Below are positions 48,140 through 57,399 of a DNA stretch of 64,000 nucleotides, piece by piece. Position numbers and translations under genes: made by a program. The number at the start of each line of letters is the position of its first letter. Within the stretch, counting starts at the first letter, position 1. The DNA comes from Pseudomonas putida W15Oct28. Its GTDB lineage: Bacteria > Pseudomonadota > Gammaproteobacteria > Pseudomonadales > Pseudomonadaceae. The notes under the pieces were generated by a model. The model made no database searches. It was not told where the DNA came from and was given only the letters and a program-made list of their open reading frames with translations. Location of the stretch: positions 1 to 64,000 of the forward strand of contig NZ_JENB01000024.1 in NCBI RefSeq assembly GCF_000708715.2, in the 5' to 3' direction.

Positions 48140-48456
48140 CGATGATGACCGAGAATTTTGTGAGTGGAACAACGCCCGTGAGCGACAACGCCAACCTGAA
48201 ACAGCACCTCAACACGCCGAGCGAAGAGGGCCAGACCCTTCGCGACAGCGTCGAGAAGGCGCTGCACAACTACTTCGCCCACCTGGAAGGCGCGACCGTG
48301 ACGGACGTGTACAACCTGGTGCTCTCCGAAGTGGAGGCGCCCCTGCTCGAAAGCGTGATGAACTACGTGAAGGGCAACCAGACCAAGGCCAGCGAGATGC
48401 TCGGGCTGAACCGAGGCACCCTGCGCAAGAAGCTCAAGCAGTACGACTTGCTGTAA
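48136..48456 (+). CDS. fis: Nucleoid protein Fis
   Basis: 106 residues. The C-terminal helix-turn-helix [26 protein letters not shown] is almost invariant in Fis. The preceding helices [41 protein letters not shown] fit the dimerisation core (shown here in parts). The N-terminal 30 residues are longer than E. coli Fis, as usual in Pseudomonas. It activates rRNA and growth-rate-linked genes. Confidence 0.95.
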   Translation: MTMMTENFVSGTTPVSDNANLKQHLNTPSEEGQTLRDSVEKALHNYFAHLEGATVTDVYNLVLSEVEAPLLESVMNYVKGNQTKASEMLGLNRGTLRKKLKQYDLL

Positions 48457-48473
48457 GCCAGAATCCCAACCAG

Positions 48474-48507
48474 AAAAGGCGGCTCCCTGAACAGAGGCGC
48501 CTTTTTT
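48474..48507 (+). terminator. Rho-independent terminator after fis
   Basis: AAAAGGCG … CGCCTTTTTT, with loop CTCCCTGAACAGAGG region between, ending 30 bases before the purH ATG. Confidence 0.8.
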
Positions 48508-48537
48508 GCAGACTCCACCGCGTTATTGGAACCCGAA

Positions 48538-50145
48538 ATGACCGACCAGACTACCCGCCTGCCAGTCCGCCGCGCCCTGATCAGCGTCTCCGACAAGACC
48601 GGTATCCTCGAATTCGCCCGTGAGCTGCAGCAGCTCGGTGTCGAGATCCTGTCCACCGGCGGCACCTACAAGCTGCTCAAGGACAACGGCGTAAACGCGG
48701 TGGAAGTGGCCGACTACACCGGCTTCGCCGAAATGATGGATGGCCGGGTCAAGACCCTGCACCCGAAAATCCACGGTGGCATCCTCGGCCGTCGCGGCAC
48801 CGACGACGCCATCATGAGCGAGCACGGCATCAAGCCGATCGACCTGGTTGCGGTCAACCTGTACCCGTTCGAAGCCACCATTTCCAAGCCTGGCTGTGAC
48901 CTGCCGACCGCCATCGAGAACATCGACATCGGCGGCCCGACCATGGTCCGTTCGGCAGCCAAGAACCACAAAGACGTCGCCATCGTGGTCAACGCCAGCG
49001 ACTACGCCGGCATCGTCGAAGGCCTCAAGGCCGGCGGCCTGACCTACGCCCAGCGCTTCGACCTGATGCTCAAGGCGTTCGAGCATACCGCCGCCTACGA
49101 CGGCATGATCGCCAACTACATGGGCACCATCGACCAGGCCAAAGAGACCCTTTCGACTTCCGAACGCAGCGAATTCCCGCGCACCTTCAACAGCCAGTTC
49201 GTCAAGGCCCAGGAAATGCGCTACGGCGAGAACCCGCACCAGAGCGCGGCGTTCTACGTAGAAGCCAAAAAAGGCGAAGCCAGCATTTCCACCGCCATCC
49301 AGCTGCAGGGCAAAGAGCTGTCGTTCAACAACGTGGCCGACACCGACGCCGCGCTGGAGTGCGTGAAGAGCTTCGTCAAGCCAGCCTGTGTCATCGTCAA
49401 GCACGCCAACCCGTGCGGTGTGGCCGTTGTGCCTGAAGACGAAGGCGGCATCCGCAAGGCCTACGACCTGGCCTACGCCACTGACACCGAGTCGGCCTTC
49501 GGCGGCATCATTGCCTTCAACCGCGAACTGGACGGCGAAACCGCCAAGGCCATCGTCGAGCGCCAGTTCGTCGAAGTCATCATCGCCCCGAAAATTTCCC
49601 AGGCTGCCCGCGACGTGGTAGCTGCCAAGCAGAACGTACGCCTGCTGGAGTGCGGCGAGTGGCCAGCTGAGCGCGCTGCCGGTTGGGACTTCAAGCGCGT
49701 CAACGGTGGCCTGCTGGTGCAAAGCCGCGATATCGGCATGATCACCGCCGACGACCTGAAGATCGTCACCAAGCGTGCCCCGACCGAGCAAGAGGTCCAC
49801 GACCTGGTGTTTGCCTGGAAGGTGGCCAAGTTCGTCAAGTCCAACGCCATTGTCTACGCCAAGCAGCGCCAGACCATCGGCGTCGGCGCTGGCCAGATGA
49901 GCCGCGTCAACTCCGCTCGTATTGCTGCAATCAAGGCAGAGCATGCTGGCCTGCAAGTGCAGGGCGCAGTCATGGCATCGGACGCGTTCTTCCCGTTCCG
50001 TGATGGCATCGACAATGCGGCTAAAGTGGGTATCAGCGCCGTGATCCAGCCGGGTGGCTCGATGCGTGATGCCGAGGTGATTGCCGCCGCTGACGAAGCC
50101 GGCATCGCGATGGTGTTCACCGGTATGCGCCACTTCCGCCACTGA
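48538..50145 (+). CDS. purH: Bifunctional AICAR formyltransferase/IMP cyclohydrolase
   Basis: Last two steps of IMP synthesis. 535 residues. The N-terminal MGS-like cyclohydrolase begins [21 protein letters not shown] and includes [18 protein letters not shown]. The C-terminal transformylase includes KHANPCG and AFGGIIAFN, and ends SDAFFPFRD…[13 protein letters not shown]. Start at [10 protein letters not shown]. Followed by purD after a 182-bp structured gap. Confidence 0.97.
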   Translation: MTDQTTRLPVRRALISVSDKTGILEFARELQQLGVEILSTGGTYKLLKDNGVNAVEVADYTGFAEMMDGRVKTLHPKIHGGILGRRGTDDAIMSEHGIKPIDLVAVNLYPFEATISKPGCDLPTAIENIDIGGPTMVRSAAKNHKDVAIVVNASDYAGIVEGLKAGGLTYAQRFDLMLKAFEHTAAYDGMIANYMGTIDQAKETLSTSERSEFPRTFNSQFVKAQEMRYGENPHQSAAFYVEAKKGEASISTAIQLQGKELSFNNVADTDAALECVKSFVKPACVIVKHANPCGVAVVPEDEGGIRKAYDLAYATDTESAFGGIIAFNRELDGETAKAIVERQFVEVIIAPKISQAARDVVAAKQNVRLLECGEWPAERAAGWDFKRVNGGLLVQSRDIGMITADDLKIVTKRAPTEQEVHDLVFAWKVAKFVKSNAIVYAKQRQTIGVGAGQMSRVNSARIAAIKAEHAGLQVQGAVMASDAFFPFRDGIDNAAKVGISAVIQPGGSMRDAEVIAAADEAGIAMVFTGMRHFRH

Positions 50146-50163
50146 TTTACGGCAATCGGCCGC

Positions 50164-50270
50164 ACTGAAGCAGGCATCTGCTGCGTTGGGGCCGGTTCCG
50201 CTGATGCTCATTGCCAGAAGGCAACTCCGCTCATCGGAACCGGCCCCGCCTTGCATCTACCTGCTTCATT
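50164..50270 (+). promoter_or_regulatory. Long nested hairpin in the purH–purD gap
   Basis: Three concentric pairs: TGAAGCAGG (50166–50174) with CCTGCTTCA (50260–50268); GGGGCCGGTTCC (50188–50199) with GGAACCGGCCCC (50236–50247); TTGCC-AGAA-GGCAA (50211–50224). All arms are perfect. No T tract follows, so it is more likely an mRNA-processing, attenuation or stability element than a simple terminator. Confidence 0.55.
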
Positions 50271-50327
50271 GCGACCTCGTACAGCGTGAGGCTTCGCCTT
50301 GCGCCCGAAAGAATTCGAGGTTTTGAC

Positions 50328-51623
50328 ATGAAAGTTTTGATCATCGGCAGCGGCGGCCGTGAGCACGCCCTGGCCTGGAAAGTTGCCCAGGACCCACGCG
50401 TCGAGAAAGTCTTCGTTGCCCCAGGCAACGCCGGCACCGCCATTGAAGCCAAGTGCGAGAACGTCGCCATCGACGTGTGCGCCCTGGAGCAACTGGCCGA
50501 CTTCGCCGAAAAGAACGTCGACCTGACCATCGTCGGCCCGGAAGCACCACTGGTCATCGGTGTGGTGGACCTGTTCCGCAGCCGTGGCCTGGACTGCTTC
50601 GGCCCAACCAAGGGTGCGGCCCAGCTGGAAGGCTCCAAGGCCTTCACCAAGGACTTCCTGGCGCGTCACAAGATCCCGACCGCCGACTACCAGAACTTCA
50701 CCGAAATCGAGCCGGCGCTGGCCTACCTGCAAGAAAAAGGTGCGCCGATCGTGATCAAGGCCGACGGCCTGGCTGCGGGCAAAGGCGTGATCGTCGCCAT
50801 GACCCTCGAAGAAGCCGAAGCCGCCGTGCGTGACATGCTGGCCGGCAACGCCTTCGGTGAAGCCGGTTCGCGTGTGGTGATCGAAGAGTTCCTCGATGGC
50901 GAAGAAGCCAGCTTCATCGTCATGGTCGACGGCCACAACGTGCTGCCCATGGCCACCAGCCAGGACCACAAGCGCGTCGGCGATCAGGACACCGGCCCGA
51001 ACACGGGCGGCATGGGTGCCTACTCCCCTGCCCCGGTCGTTACCGCTGACGTGCACCAGCGCGTGATGGACCAGGTGATCTGGCCAACCGTGCGCGGCAT
51101 GGCCGAGGAAGGCAACGTCTACACCGGCTTCCTCTACGCTGGCCTGATGATCGACAAGGCGGGCAACCCCAAAGTCATCGAGTTCAACTGCCGCTTCGGC
51201 GACCCAGAAACCCAGCCAGTCATGCTGCGCCTGGAGTCGAGCCTGGTGCTGTTGATCGAGGCTGCCTTCGCCAAGGCGCTGGACAAGGTCGAAGCCCAGT
51301 GGGACCCGCGCCCGAGCCTGGGCGTTGTGCTGGCAGCTGGCGGTTACCCGGGCGATTACGCCAAGGGCGACGTGATCAGCGGCCTGGACGCAGCAGCCAA
51401 GATCGAAGGCAAGGTGTTCCATGCCGGTACTTCGCTCAAGGACGGCCAAGTGGCCACCAACGGCGGGCGCGTGCTGTGCGCCACGGCAATGGGCAGCACG
51501 GTTGCCGATGCGCAGCAGCAGGCTTACCGCCTGGCCAGGGAAGTAAGCTGGAACGGTAGTTTCTACCGCACTGACATCGGCTACCGGGCCATCGCCCGCG
51601 AGCGCGGTGAGCACCAGCAGTAA
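50328..51623 (+). CDS. purD: Phosphoribosylamine–glycine ligase
   Basis: Second step of purine synthesis. 431 residues, ATP-grasp fold. MKVLIIGSGGREHALAWK opens the protein; IVIKADGLAAGKGVIVA is the ATP site; QDHKRVGDQDTGPNTGGMGAYSP and FNCRFGDPETQ are the family signatures. Start at this ATG; the open frame upstream covers the hairpin region. retS follows after 150 bp that contain an imperfect GC-rich hairpin (51634–51680). Confidence 0.97.
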   Translation: MKVLIIGSGGREHALAWKVAQDPRVEKVFVAPGNAGTAIEAKCENVAIDVCALEQLADFAEKNVDLTIVGPEAPLVIGVVDLFRSRGLDCFGPTKGAAQLEGSKAFTKDFLARHKIPTADYQNFTEIEPALAYLQEKGAPIVIKADGLAAGKGVIVAMTLEEAEAAVRDMLAGNAFGEAGSRVVIEEFLDGEEASFIVMVDGHNVLPMATSQDHKRVGDQDTGPNTGGMGAYSPAPVVTADVHQRVMDQVIWPTVRGMAEEGNVYTGFLYAGLMIDKAGNPKVIEFNCRFGDPETQPVMLRLESSLVLLIEAAFAKALDKVEAQWDPRPSLGVVLAAGGYPGDYAKGDVISGLDAAAKIEGKVFHAGTSLKDGQVATNGGRVLCATAMGSTVADAQQQAYRLAREVSWNGSFYRTDIGYRAIARERGEHQQ

Positions 51624-51773
51624 GCACTACCGGAGCGCCGTGCCGCCCAGGGCTGTCAACCGCCCGGCGCACGGCATCCGGCTCGTCGACAAGACCCGGC
51701 ACGGGCCTTGCCTTCGACTTGGCGCGCCGCGCATAGTTAGTACCCGGCACATCGGCTAAGAAGGGATTTCGTA

Positions 51774-54545
51774 GTGCGTCGGCTTCGGATTGCCTCAGCT
51801 CTGATCGTCACCTTGCTGACCTTGCTCTGCATGTTACCGGCTGCAGCCGAACATGACGGAGGCTGGACCGTTTTGCTCGACGAACAGGCCAACCTGCAAC
51901 TGAGCGATGTGCGCTCCGAGCGCTACCGTAACCAGTTCAGCCCCCTGATCCTTGCCGAACTGGACGCCGCCCCGCCGGAACAGGCCTTGTGGCTGCACTA
52001 CCGCCTGGAACCCGGCGACCAGGAGCAACTGCTCCGGGTATTCGCCCCCGACCTGTCTGGCCTTGACCTCTACGCCCTCGAAGGCGACCAACTTCTGCGT
52101 CAGCTGCACCACGGGCGCCAGGCCGGCAATGCCAGCCCGACCCTGCGTGGCAGCGACCATGTACTGCCCCTGCCCAACAGCAAGCAACCGCTGGACATCT
52201 ACCTGCGCCTGGTCTCCGAGCACCAGTTGCGCCCGGCCATCAGCCTGGAGCCGGCAGCCGTAGCCGCCTCGGACCAGAGCCAGCCACTGCTGTTCGGCAT
52301 GCTGTTCGGCGGCCTGGTCATGCTGATCCTGCACAACCTGATCCGCTTCCTCTACAGCCGTTCCACCACCACTCTGATTTTGGCGCTGTACCACGGCCTG
52401 ATGCTGCTCAGCGGCCTGATCCTGCTGAACCTCAGCGGCCCCTGGTGGCACGTGTGGCACAACGCGCAAACCCCGGCCGCCTACCTGACACTGGTACTGG
52501 CCGGCCTGGCGGGGCTGTATTTCACCCAGCATTTCTTCAACCCGTGCAACTCACCGCGGCTCAACCGCCTGCTGCAGGGCGAAATGTTGGTGGTGGGGGT
52601 CAGCGGGCTGGTGCTGTTGTTCGTCGACACCCTGCCCCTGAACCTGATGACCTACGCCCTGATGGCCCTGGGGAGCGTGAGCATGCTGCTGGTCAGCAGC
52701 TATCACTGGTACCGGGGCTACGCACCCGGGCGCCTGTTCAGCCTGGCCATGGTGGTGTTCAACCTGGGCGGCCTGGTGTTGCTGCCGGCACTGCTGGGCC
52801 TGACCCGCACCTCGACGCCCTGGCTGCTGTGCGTCTTGCTGGGGTTGGCCGTGGCCAGTGGCCTGCTGCTCAACCTGGCAGTCAGCGAGCGCCTGCGCCG
52901 CATGAGCGAGGAGCGCTTCAGCGCCAGCCGTGCCTTGGCCGCCAGCGATGCCGAAATCAACGCCAAGGCCGAGTTCCTGGCCAAGATCAGCCACGAAATC
53001 CGCACCCCCATGAACGGCGTGCTGGGCATGACTGAACTGCTGCTGGGCACACCGCTGTCAGTCAAACAACGTGACTACGTGCAGACCATCCACAGCGCCG
53101 GCAACGAGCTGCTGACGCTGATCAACGAGATTCTCGACATTTCCAAGCTGGAGTCCCGGCAGATCGAGCTGGATGACGTGCAGTTCGACCTCAATGCGCT
53201 GATCGAGGATTGCCTGAACATCTTCCGCGCCAAGGCCGAGCAGCAGAACATCGAGCTGATCAGCTTCACCCAGCCGCAAGTACCGCGGGTGATCAGCGGC
53301 GACCCGACGCGTCTGCGCCAAGCCTTGTCGAGCCTGCTGGAAAACGCCCTGAAAAACACCGACCAGGGCGAGATCCTGCTGGTTGTGGCGCTGGACCAAC
53401 GGGGTGAGCTACCGCGCCTGCGCATCGCCGTGCAGGACAGCGGCGAGCCGTTGCCCGCCGCAGACCGGGAAGCCTTGTTGCAGGCCGAGCTGCACAGCCA
53501 CCACTTCCTGTCCAGCAACAAGCTCGGCGGCCACCTTGGGCTGGTCATCGCCAAACAGCTGATCGGCCTGATGCAGGGCGAGTTCGGCATCAAGAGCAGC
53601 ACCGGCATGGGCAACACCTTGTGGCTGACCCTGCCGCTGGACCCTTCTCGCCTGGAACAGCCCCCGGCCGACCTCGATAGCCCGCTGCGTGATGCCCGCG
53701 TGCTGGTGGTGGACGACAATGACACCTGCCGCAAGGTGCTGGTCCAGCAGTGCAGCGCCTGGGGCATGAACGTCAGCGCGGTGCCGTCGGGCAAGGAGGC
53801 CCTGGCCCTGTTGCGCACCAAGGCGCACCTGCGCGACTACTTCGACGCGGTGCTGCTGGACCAGAACATGCCCGGCATGACCGGCATGCAGCTGGCCGCC
53901 AAGATCAAGGAAGACCCCAGCCTGAACCACGACATCCTGGTGGTGATGCTCACCGGCATCAGCAATGCACCGAGTAAGGTCATCGCGCGCAACGCCGGGG
54001 TCAAACGCATACTTGCCAAGCCGGTGGCCGGCTACACGCTGAAGACCACCCTGGCCGAAGAACTGGCCCAGCGCGGCCGCGATCAGGCGGTGCCGGCCAG
54101 CCTGCCCGGTGTCCCGCAGGCACTGGACCTGCCCGGCGACTTCCGCGTGCTGGTCGCCGAGGACAACAGCATTTCGACCAAGGTGATACGCGGCATGCTC
54201 GGCAAGCTCAACCTTGAGCCCGACACCGCCTGCAATGGCGAAGAGGCCCTGCAGGCGATGAAAGCCCAGCGCTATGACCTGGTGCTGATGGACTGCGAGA
54301 TGCCGATTCTGGACGGTTTCTCGGCCACCCAGCAGCTGCGCGCCTGGGAAACCGCCAACCAGCGCCAGCGCACCCCGGTGGTGGCGCTGACCGCGCACAT
54401 TCTGACTGAACACAAGGAACGCGCCCGTCTGGCGGGCATGGACGGGCACATGGCCAAGCCGGTCGAGCTGTCGCAGTTGCGCGAACTGATCCAGTACTGG
54501 GCCAATCACCGGGAAGCCAAGGTGGACCCGGCGCATACTTCCTAG
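51774..54545 (+). CDS. retS: RetS-type hybrid sensor kinase
   Basis: 923 residues: signal peptide (about 1–25), 7TMR-DISMED2 (about 30–165), seven membrane helices (about 180–375), HisKA with H407 in AKISHEIRTPMNG, a HATPase, and two receivers with D696 (VLLDQNMPGMTG) and D840 (LVLMDCEMPILDG). Domain order, size (P. aeruginosa RetS is about 942) and position after purH–purD identify RetS, which blocks GacS and so keeps RsmA active. The HATPase G1 box reads DSGEPL rather than DxGxG, consistent with a protein that interferes rather than phosphorylates. GTG start with AAGAAGGGA upstream. Confidence 0.9.
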   Translation: MRRLRIASALIVTLLTLLCMLPAAAEHDGGWTVLLDEQANLQLSDVRSERYRNQFSPLILAELDAAPPEQALWLHYRLEPGDQEQLLRVFAPDLSGLDLYALEGDQLLRQLHHGRQAGNASPTLRGSDHVLPLPNSKQPLDIYLRLVSEHQLRPAISLEPAAVAASDQSQPLLFGMLFGGLVMLILHNLIRFLYSRSTTTLILALYHGLMLLSGLILLNLSGPWWHVWHNAQTPAAYLTLVLAGLAGLYFTQHFFNPCNSPRLNRLLQGEMLVVGVSGLVLLFVDTLPLNLMTYALMALGSVSMLLVSSYHWYRGYAPGRLFSLAMVVFNLGGLVLLPALLGLTRTSTPWLLCVLLGLAVASGLLLNLAVSERLRRMSEERFSASRALAASDAEINAKAEFLAKISHEIRTPMNGVLGMTELLLGTPLSVKQRDYVQTIHSAGNELLTLINEILDISKLESRQIELDDVQFDLNALIEDCLNIFRAKAEQQNIELISFTQPQVPRVISGDPTRLRQALSSLLENALKNTDQGEILLVVALDQRGELPRLRIAVQDSGEPLPAADREALLQAELHSHHFLSSNKLGGHLGLVIAKQLIGLMQGEFGIKSSTGMGNTLWLTLPLDPSRLEQPPADLDSPLRDARVLVVDDNDTCRKVLVQQCSAWGMNVSAVPSGKEALALLRTKAHLRDYFDAVLLDQNMPGMTGMQLAAKIKEDPSLNHDILVVMLTGISNAPSKVIARNAGVKRILAKPVAGYTLKTTLAEELAQRGRDQAVPASLPGVPQALDLPGDFRVLVAEDNSISTKVIRGMLGKLNLEPDTACNGEEALQAMKAQRYDLVLMDCEMPILDGFSATQQLRAWETANQRQRTPVVALTAHILTEHKERARLAGMDGHMAKPVELSQLRELIQYWANHREAKVDPAHTS

Positions 54546-54590
54546 ACTACGCTGTCGAGCAGTGAACACTGCTCACAAGATCTCTACGGC

Positions 54591-54682
54591 CCCTGTGGGA
54601 GCGGGAGCGCCCGCGAAGAAGCCACCTCGCTGTATGGCACCGGCTCTGCCGGTGTTCGCGGGCATGCCCGCTCCCACAGAGA
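54591..54682. repeat. REPIN, class 1
   Basis: CCTGTGGGAGCGGGAGCGCCCGCGAA and inverted partner between retS and marC, with an inner GCACCGGC…GCCGGTG stem as in the copy after holA. Confidence 0.9.
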
Positions 54683-54739
54683 TAGCGCACTTGGTGCACC
54701 GAGCGCGCATCCTTCTTAAGTTTCCGAGGATCAGCACTC

Positions 54740-55336
54740 ATGCTCCATGAGTTGTTCAGCGTCTACCTGAAAATGCTTGTGCTCTACAGCCCGTTCTTCG
54801 TGCTGTCGTGCTTCATCAGCCTGACCCGCGGCCACTCCAGCAAGGAGCGCAAGCAACTGGCCTGGAAGGTAGCCTTCGCAGCCCTGGTCGCCAGCGTGCT
54901 GCTGTACCTGTTCGGTCGGGTGATCTTCGGCATCTTCGGCATCACCGCCGACGCCTTCCGCATCGGTGCCGGCAGCGTGCTGTTCATTTCGGCATTGGGC
55001 ATGGCCCAGGGCAAGCCGGCGGTACAGGCCGATAACGTACAGCAGGATGTGACCATCGTGCCGCTGACCATTCCGCTGACGGTTGGCCCCGGTACCATCG
55101 GTGCACTGTTGGTGATGGGTGTAAGCCAGCCGCACTGGGACGACAAACTGCTGGCCATCGTCAGTATCGCGCTGGCCAGCTTCACCGTCGGCCTGGTGCT
55201 TTACCTGTCGCACGGTATCGAGCGGATCCTGGGCGACCAGGGCCTGCAGATCGTCAGCCGTCTGATGGGGCTGTTCGTCTGTGCCCTGGCGGCGCAGATC
55301 ATCTTTACCGGGATCAAAGGGTACCTGGTGCCTTAA
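54740..55336 (+). CDS. marC: MarC family inner-membrane protein
   Basis: 198 residues, six membrane helices. VPLTIPLTVGPGTIGALLVMG is the MarC signature. The family was once linked to multiple antibiotic resistance, a role later withdrawn; true function is unknown. Its last four bases overlap the end of the convergent neighbouring gene. Confidence 0.92.
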   Translation: MLHELFSVYLKMLVLYSPFFVLSCFISLTRGHSSKERKQLAWKVAFAALVASVLLYLFGRVIFGIFGITADAFRIGAGSVLFISALGMAQGKPAVQADNVQQDVTIVPLTIPLTVGPGTIGALLVMGVSQPHWDDKLLAIVSIALASFTVGLVLYLSHGIERILGDQGLQIVSRLMGLFVCALAAQIIFTGIKGYLVP

Positions 55337-55956
55337 ATGGCATAGTCATGAATGCGCGCGAGGGATACCTTGACCACGCTTTCCTGCACTTTTGCCAATA
55401 CGCTGTTCTCAAAGGCCAGAATATTGAACCGGACCAGTTCCGCACGCACATTCTTGTAACTGCGCTTGCGGCTGATGAACCCTGCACTGAAAACAGACTG
55501 CTTGTCCGTTTCGTGGTAAATCACCATGTCGACACGGTTATTACCGGCCGGCGCGCAGGCCAACACTTGAAAGTGCTGCATCTCGAATGCCTTTTTCTCA
55601 AGTTCCTTCAGCACCGACGGCTTGGTCAGCAACGTTTGAATGGACACTTTGACCGACGAAGCAAAGCTGTCCCCGGCAGTTTTAGACAGGGTCTGCAGCA
55701 CGTGATCCGTCTGTTGCGTACGCGTCTTGTCCGGCCAATGGATCTGCTCAGCCGTTACCGCATCCCACCCCATGAATTTGAGCTGGTTACGGTAATAAGC
55801 GAACCAGTCTTTAATCAGCCCCTCCTTGTAAGCGGTATCAGTGGCGCGTTCGGCCATCGCCAGGGCCAGCTTCACCTTGTTTTTCTGCGCGGTATCAATG
55901 CCCGGCAAGAACGAAACAATCCCAGCGCCGATCACGGCAGACATGGCTTCACTCAT
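55333..55956 (-). CDS. Unknown protein C of a three-paralog cluster
   Basis: 207 residues, no signal peptide, no family recognised. After a short hydrophobic start (AVIGAGIVSFLPGIDTAQ) comes a helical part with LALAMAERATDTAYKEG, DWFAYYRNQLKFMGW, then a mixed C-terminal half with NNRVDMVIYHETD and RAELVRFNILAFENSVLAKVQESV, ending RIHDYAI. These landmarks align one to one with protein A. Its ATG overlaps the stop of protein B, so the two are coupled. Base composition is lower in GC than the flanking genes. A structural or toxin-like hetero-assembly is possible, but no function is shown. Confidence 0.7.
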   Translation of the reverse strand: MSEAMSAVIGAGIVSFLPGIDTAQKNKVKLALAMAERATDTAYKEGLIKDWFAYYRNQLKFMGWDAVTAEQIHWPDKTRTQQTDHVLQTLSKTAGDSFASSVKVSIQTLLTKPSVLKELEKKAFEMQHFQVLACAPAGNNRVDMVIYHETDKQSVFSAGFISRKRSYKNVRAELVRFNILAFENSVLAKVQESVVKVSLARIHDYAI

Positions 55957-56642
55957 GATGCTGCTCCTGTAGGTTGTGCGTAAGGGTCGAACCGGTAAAC
56001 GGCCTGTGCATCCTTGGTTTTCATCAAGGCCTGCAATTCATCACGCTGGCGTTGGAAGCGTCCTTCATCCAACGCCAGGGAAACGCCGTTGAACTCGGCC
56101 TCGCCCTCAAGTACTTGTTCGCCCAGAAATGTCTCCAGCGAAACTAGCGAGAGTGGCTTGTCGATTTGCAGCGAGATGCTGCACAGGTCCAGCGCCGGCC
56201 CCGGCTTGAGTACGCCAAGTTCGATGACCAACGTGGAGCACTGCGCCTGATCATGCGCGCAGAACTTCAGCAAGTGCCGCAAGCCTTCCGCAGATTGGCC
56301 AAGGCCCGTTTTTATCGCCGCCAGCACGGCCTCATGGCGAAGCGAACGCATCTTCAGCCACGCTTCAAGTGGCTGTATATGCGCGTTGCGCACAGGTCGC
56401 CCCAACGGTTTCAGGTCATGGGTACTGGCCAGCTTGATCCAGCCCAGTTGGCGGTAGGCCTCCCGATACGCGGCATACCAGCTTTCATAATGGTCAACGC
56501 GTGAACCGGCGTGCTTGTTGGCTACCAACTGTGCGTACAGGACTGAATCGAAAGCGGCCTGGCGTTGTGCCTCGACTGCGCCGGGCGAATACAGCAATGC
56601 TGTTCCGCCAATCAACATCAGTTGCTCAGCTGCTCTATCCAT
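55953..56642 (-). CDS. Unknown protein B of a three-paralog cluster
   Basis: 229 residues, cytoplasmic by appearance, no named family. It opens with LMLIGGTALLYSPGAVEAQRQ, then LYAQLVANKHAGSRVDHYESWYAAYREAYRQLGW (quoted in part as the aromatic W-Y-x-x-Y…L-G-W pattern shared by proteins A and C). The C-terminal half carries STLVIELGVL and GEAEFNGVSLALDEGRFQ, the counterparts of the other two. It is the most diverged of the three. Separated from gene A by a 59-bp spacer with a strong hairpin and overlapping gene C by 4 bp. Confidence 0.7.
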   Translation of the reverse strand: MDRAAEQLMLIGGTALLYSPGAVEAQRQAAFDSVLYAQLVANKHAGSRVDHYESWYAAYREAYRQLGWIKLASTHDLKPLGRPVRNAHIQPLEAWLKMRSLRHEAVLAAIKTGLGQSAEGLRHLLKFCAHDQAQCSTLVIELGVLKPGPALDLCSISLQIDKPLSLVSLETFLGEQVLEGEAEFNGVSLALDEGRFQRQRDELQALMKTKDAQAVYRFDPYAQPTGAAS

Positions 56643-56672
56643 CGTGTTACCTCGTCACAAAGAACCGAACAA

Positions 56673-56695
56673 GGCGGCGTTGCGACTACGCCGCC
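56673..56695 (-). other. Hairpin between genes A and B of the paralog cluster
   Basis: GGCGGCGT-(7 nt)-ACGCCGCC, perfect 8-bp stem, seven bases after the gene A stop. On the minus strand it is followed by TTGTTCGGTTCTTT, so it could partly terminate or protect the gene A message and raise A over B and C. Confidence 0.55.
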
Positions 56696-56701
56696 GAGCA
56701 A

Positions 56702-57382
56702 TCAGATGTCGTACTCGAGCACGTTCTCGACACTGCGCACGCCGAGTTTGTTTTCTACGGTTTCGCGGATTTTGTCGTAGACAAAGTTATTGAGGGTGAG
56801 CACTGCCGTGCCGGCGTAGTACGCGGTCTTGTCCAGCTTCCACTGAATGCCGAGCACGTCGTCGTCCAGTGTTGGGGCAGAGGTCTGGATGCAGCTCACC
56901 ACCATGACCACATCGTTGTTTGCGGTTTCAATACAAGCGGCCATGCCAACCATGCCCCTGGCTTTGTTCTTGCGCTTGTGGTCGATCACCTTGGCGTCGT
57001 TTTCGACCGTGGTCAGTTTGTCGAAGGCCCGCTTTGCCACTTCACCCAGCTTGGTGCCGCCCAGCATCGCATTGCCAACCACACCTATGGTGCGGATGGC
57101 CACGGCGCCCACGGTGACGGACAGTTCCGCCGAAGTTTCAAGTTCGAAGGTACGGCGTGGGATGGTAAAGCCCAGGTCACGCATGACATCGATGAATTTG
57201 TCGTACCACTCCCGGCTCTGCTTTTCGGCGTTAAAAGCTTTGTCGGCGACCAATGTGGCGAAGTGGAAGGCATTTTTCACATCGTGACGGCTTTGCGCAG
57301 ACATGCCCGCGCCGCAGGCAAGCAGGTTGCCTTCTACCAGCATGGCGGCATCGGTGGTGGTGATTTGGGTTGCATCGGACAT
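56702..57382 (-). CDS. Unknown protein A of a three-paralog cluster
   Basis: 226 residues, no signal peptide. Thr-rich start (ATQITTTDAAM), then GNLLACGAGMSAQSRHD, FATLVADKAFNAEKQS, EWYDKFIDVMRDLGF, the same order as in B and C. A Gly/Val-rich hydrophobic stretch (LSVTVGAVAIRTIGVVGNAMLGGT) sits mid-protein. The C-terminal half has NNDVVMVVSCIQTSAP, YYAGTAVLTLNNFVYDKIRETV and the end NVLEYDI. First gene of the set, with a good AAGGAG eight bases before the ATG and a hairpin in its leader. No function can be assigned from sequence alone. Confidence 0.75.
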   Translation of the reverse strand: MSDATQITTTDAAMLVEGNLLACGAGMSAQSRHDVKNAFHFATLVADKAFNAEKQSREWYDKFIDVMRDLGFTIPRRTFELETSAELSVTVGAVAIRTIGVVGNAMLGGTKLGEVAKRAFDKLTTVENDAKVIDHKRKNKARGMVGMAACIETANNDVVMVVSCIQTSAPTLDDDVLGIQWKLDKTAYYAGTAVLTLNNFVYDKIRETVENKLGVRSVENVLEYDI

Positions 57383-57399
57383 TGGAAACTCCTTGATGG

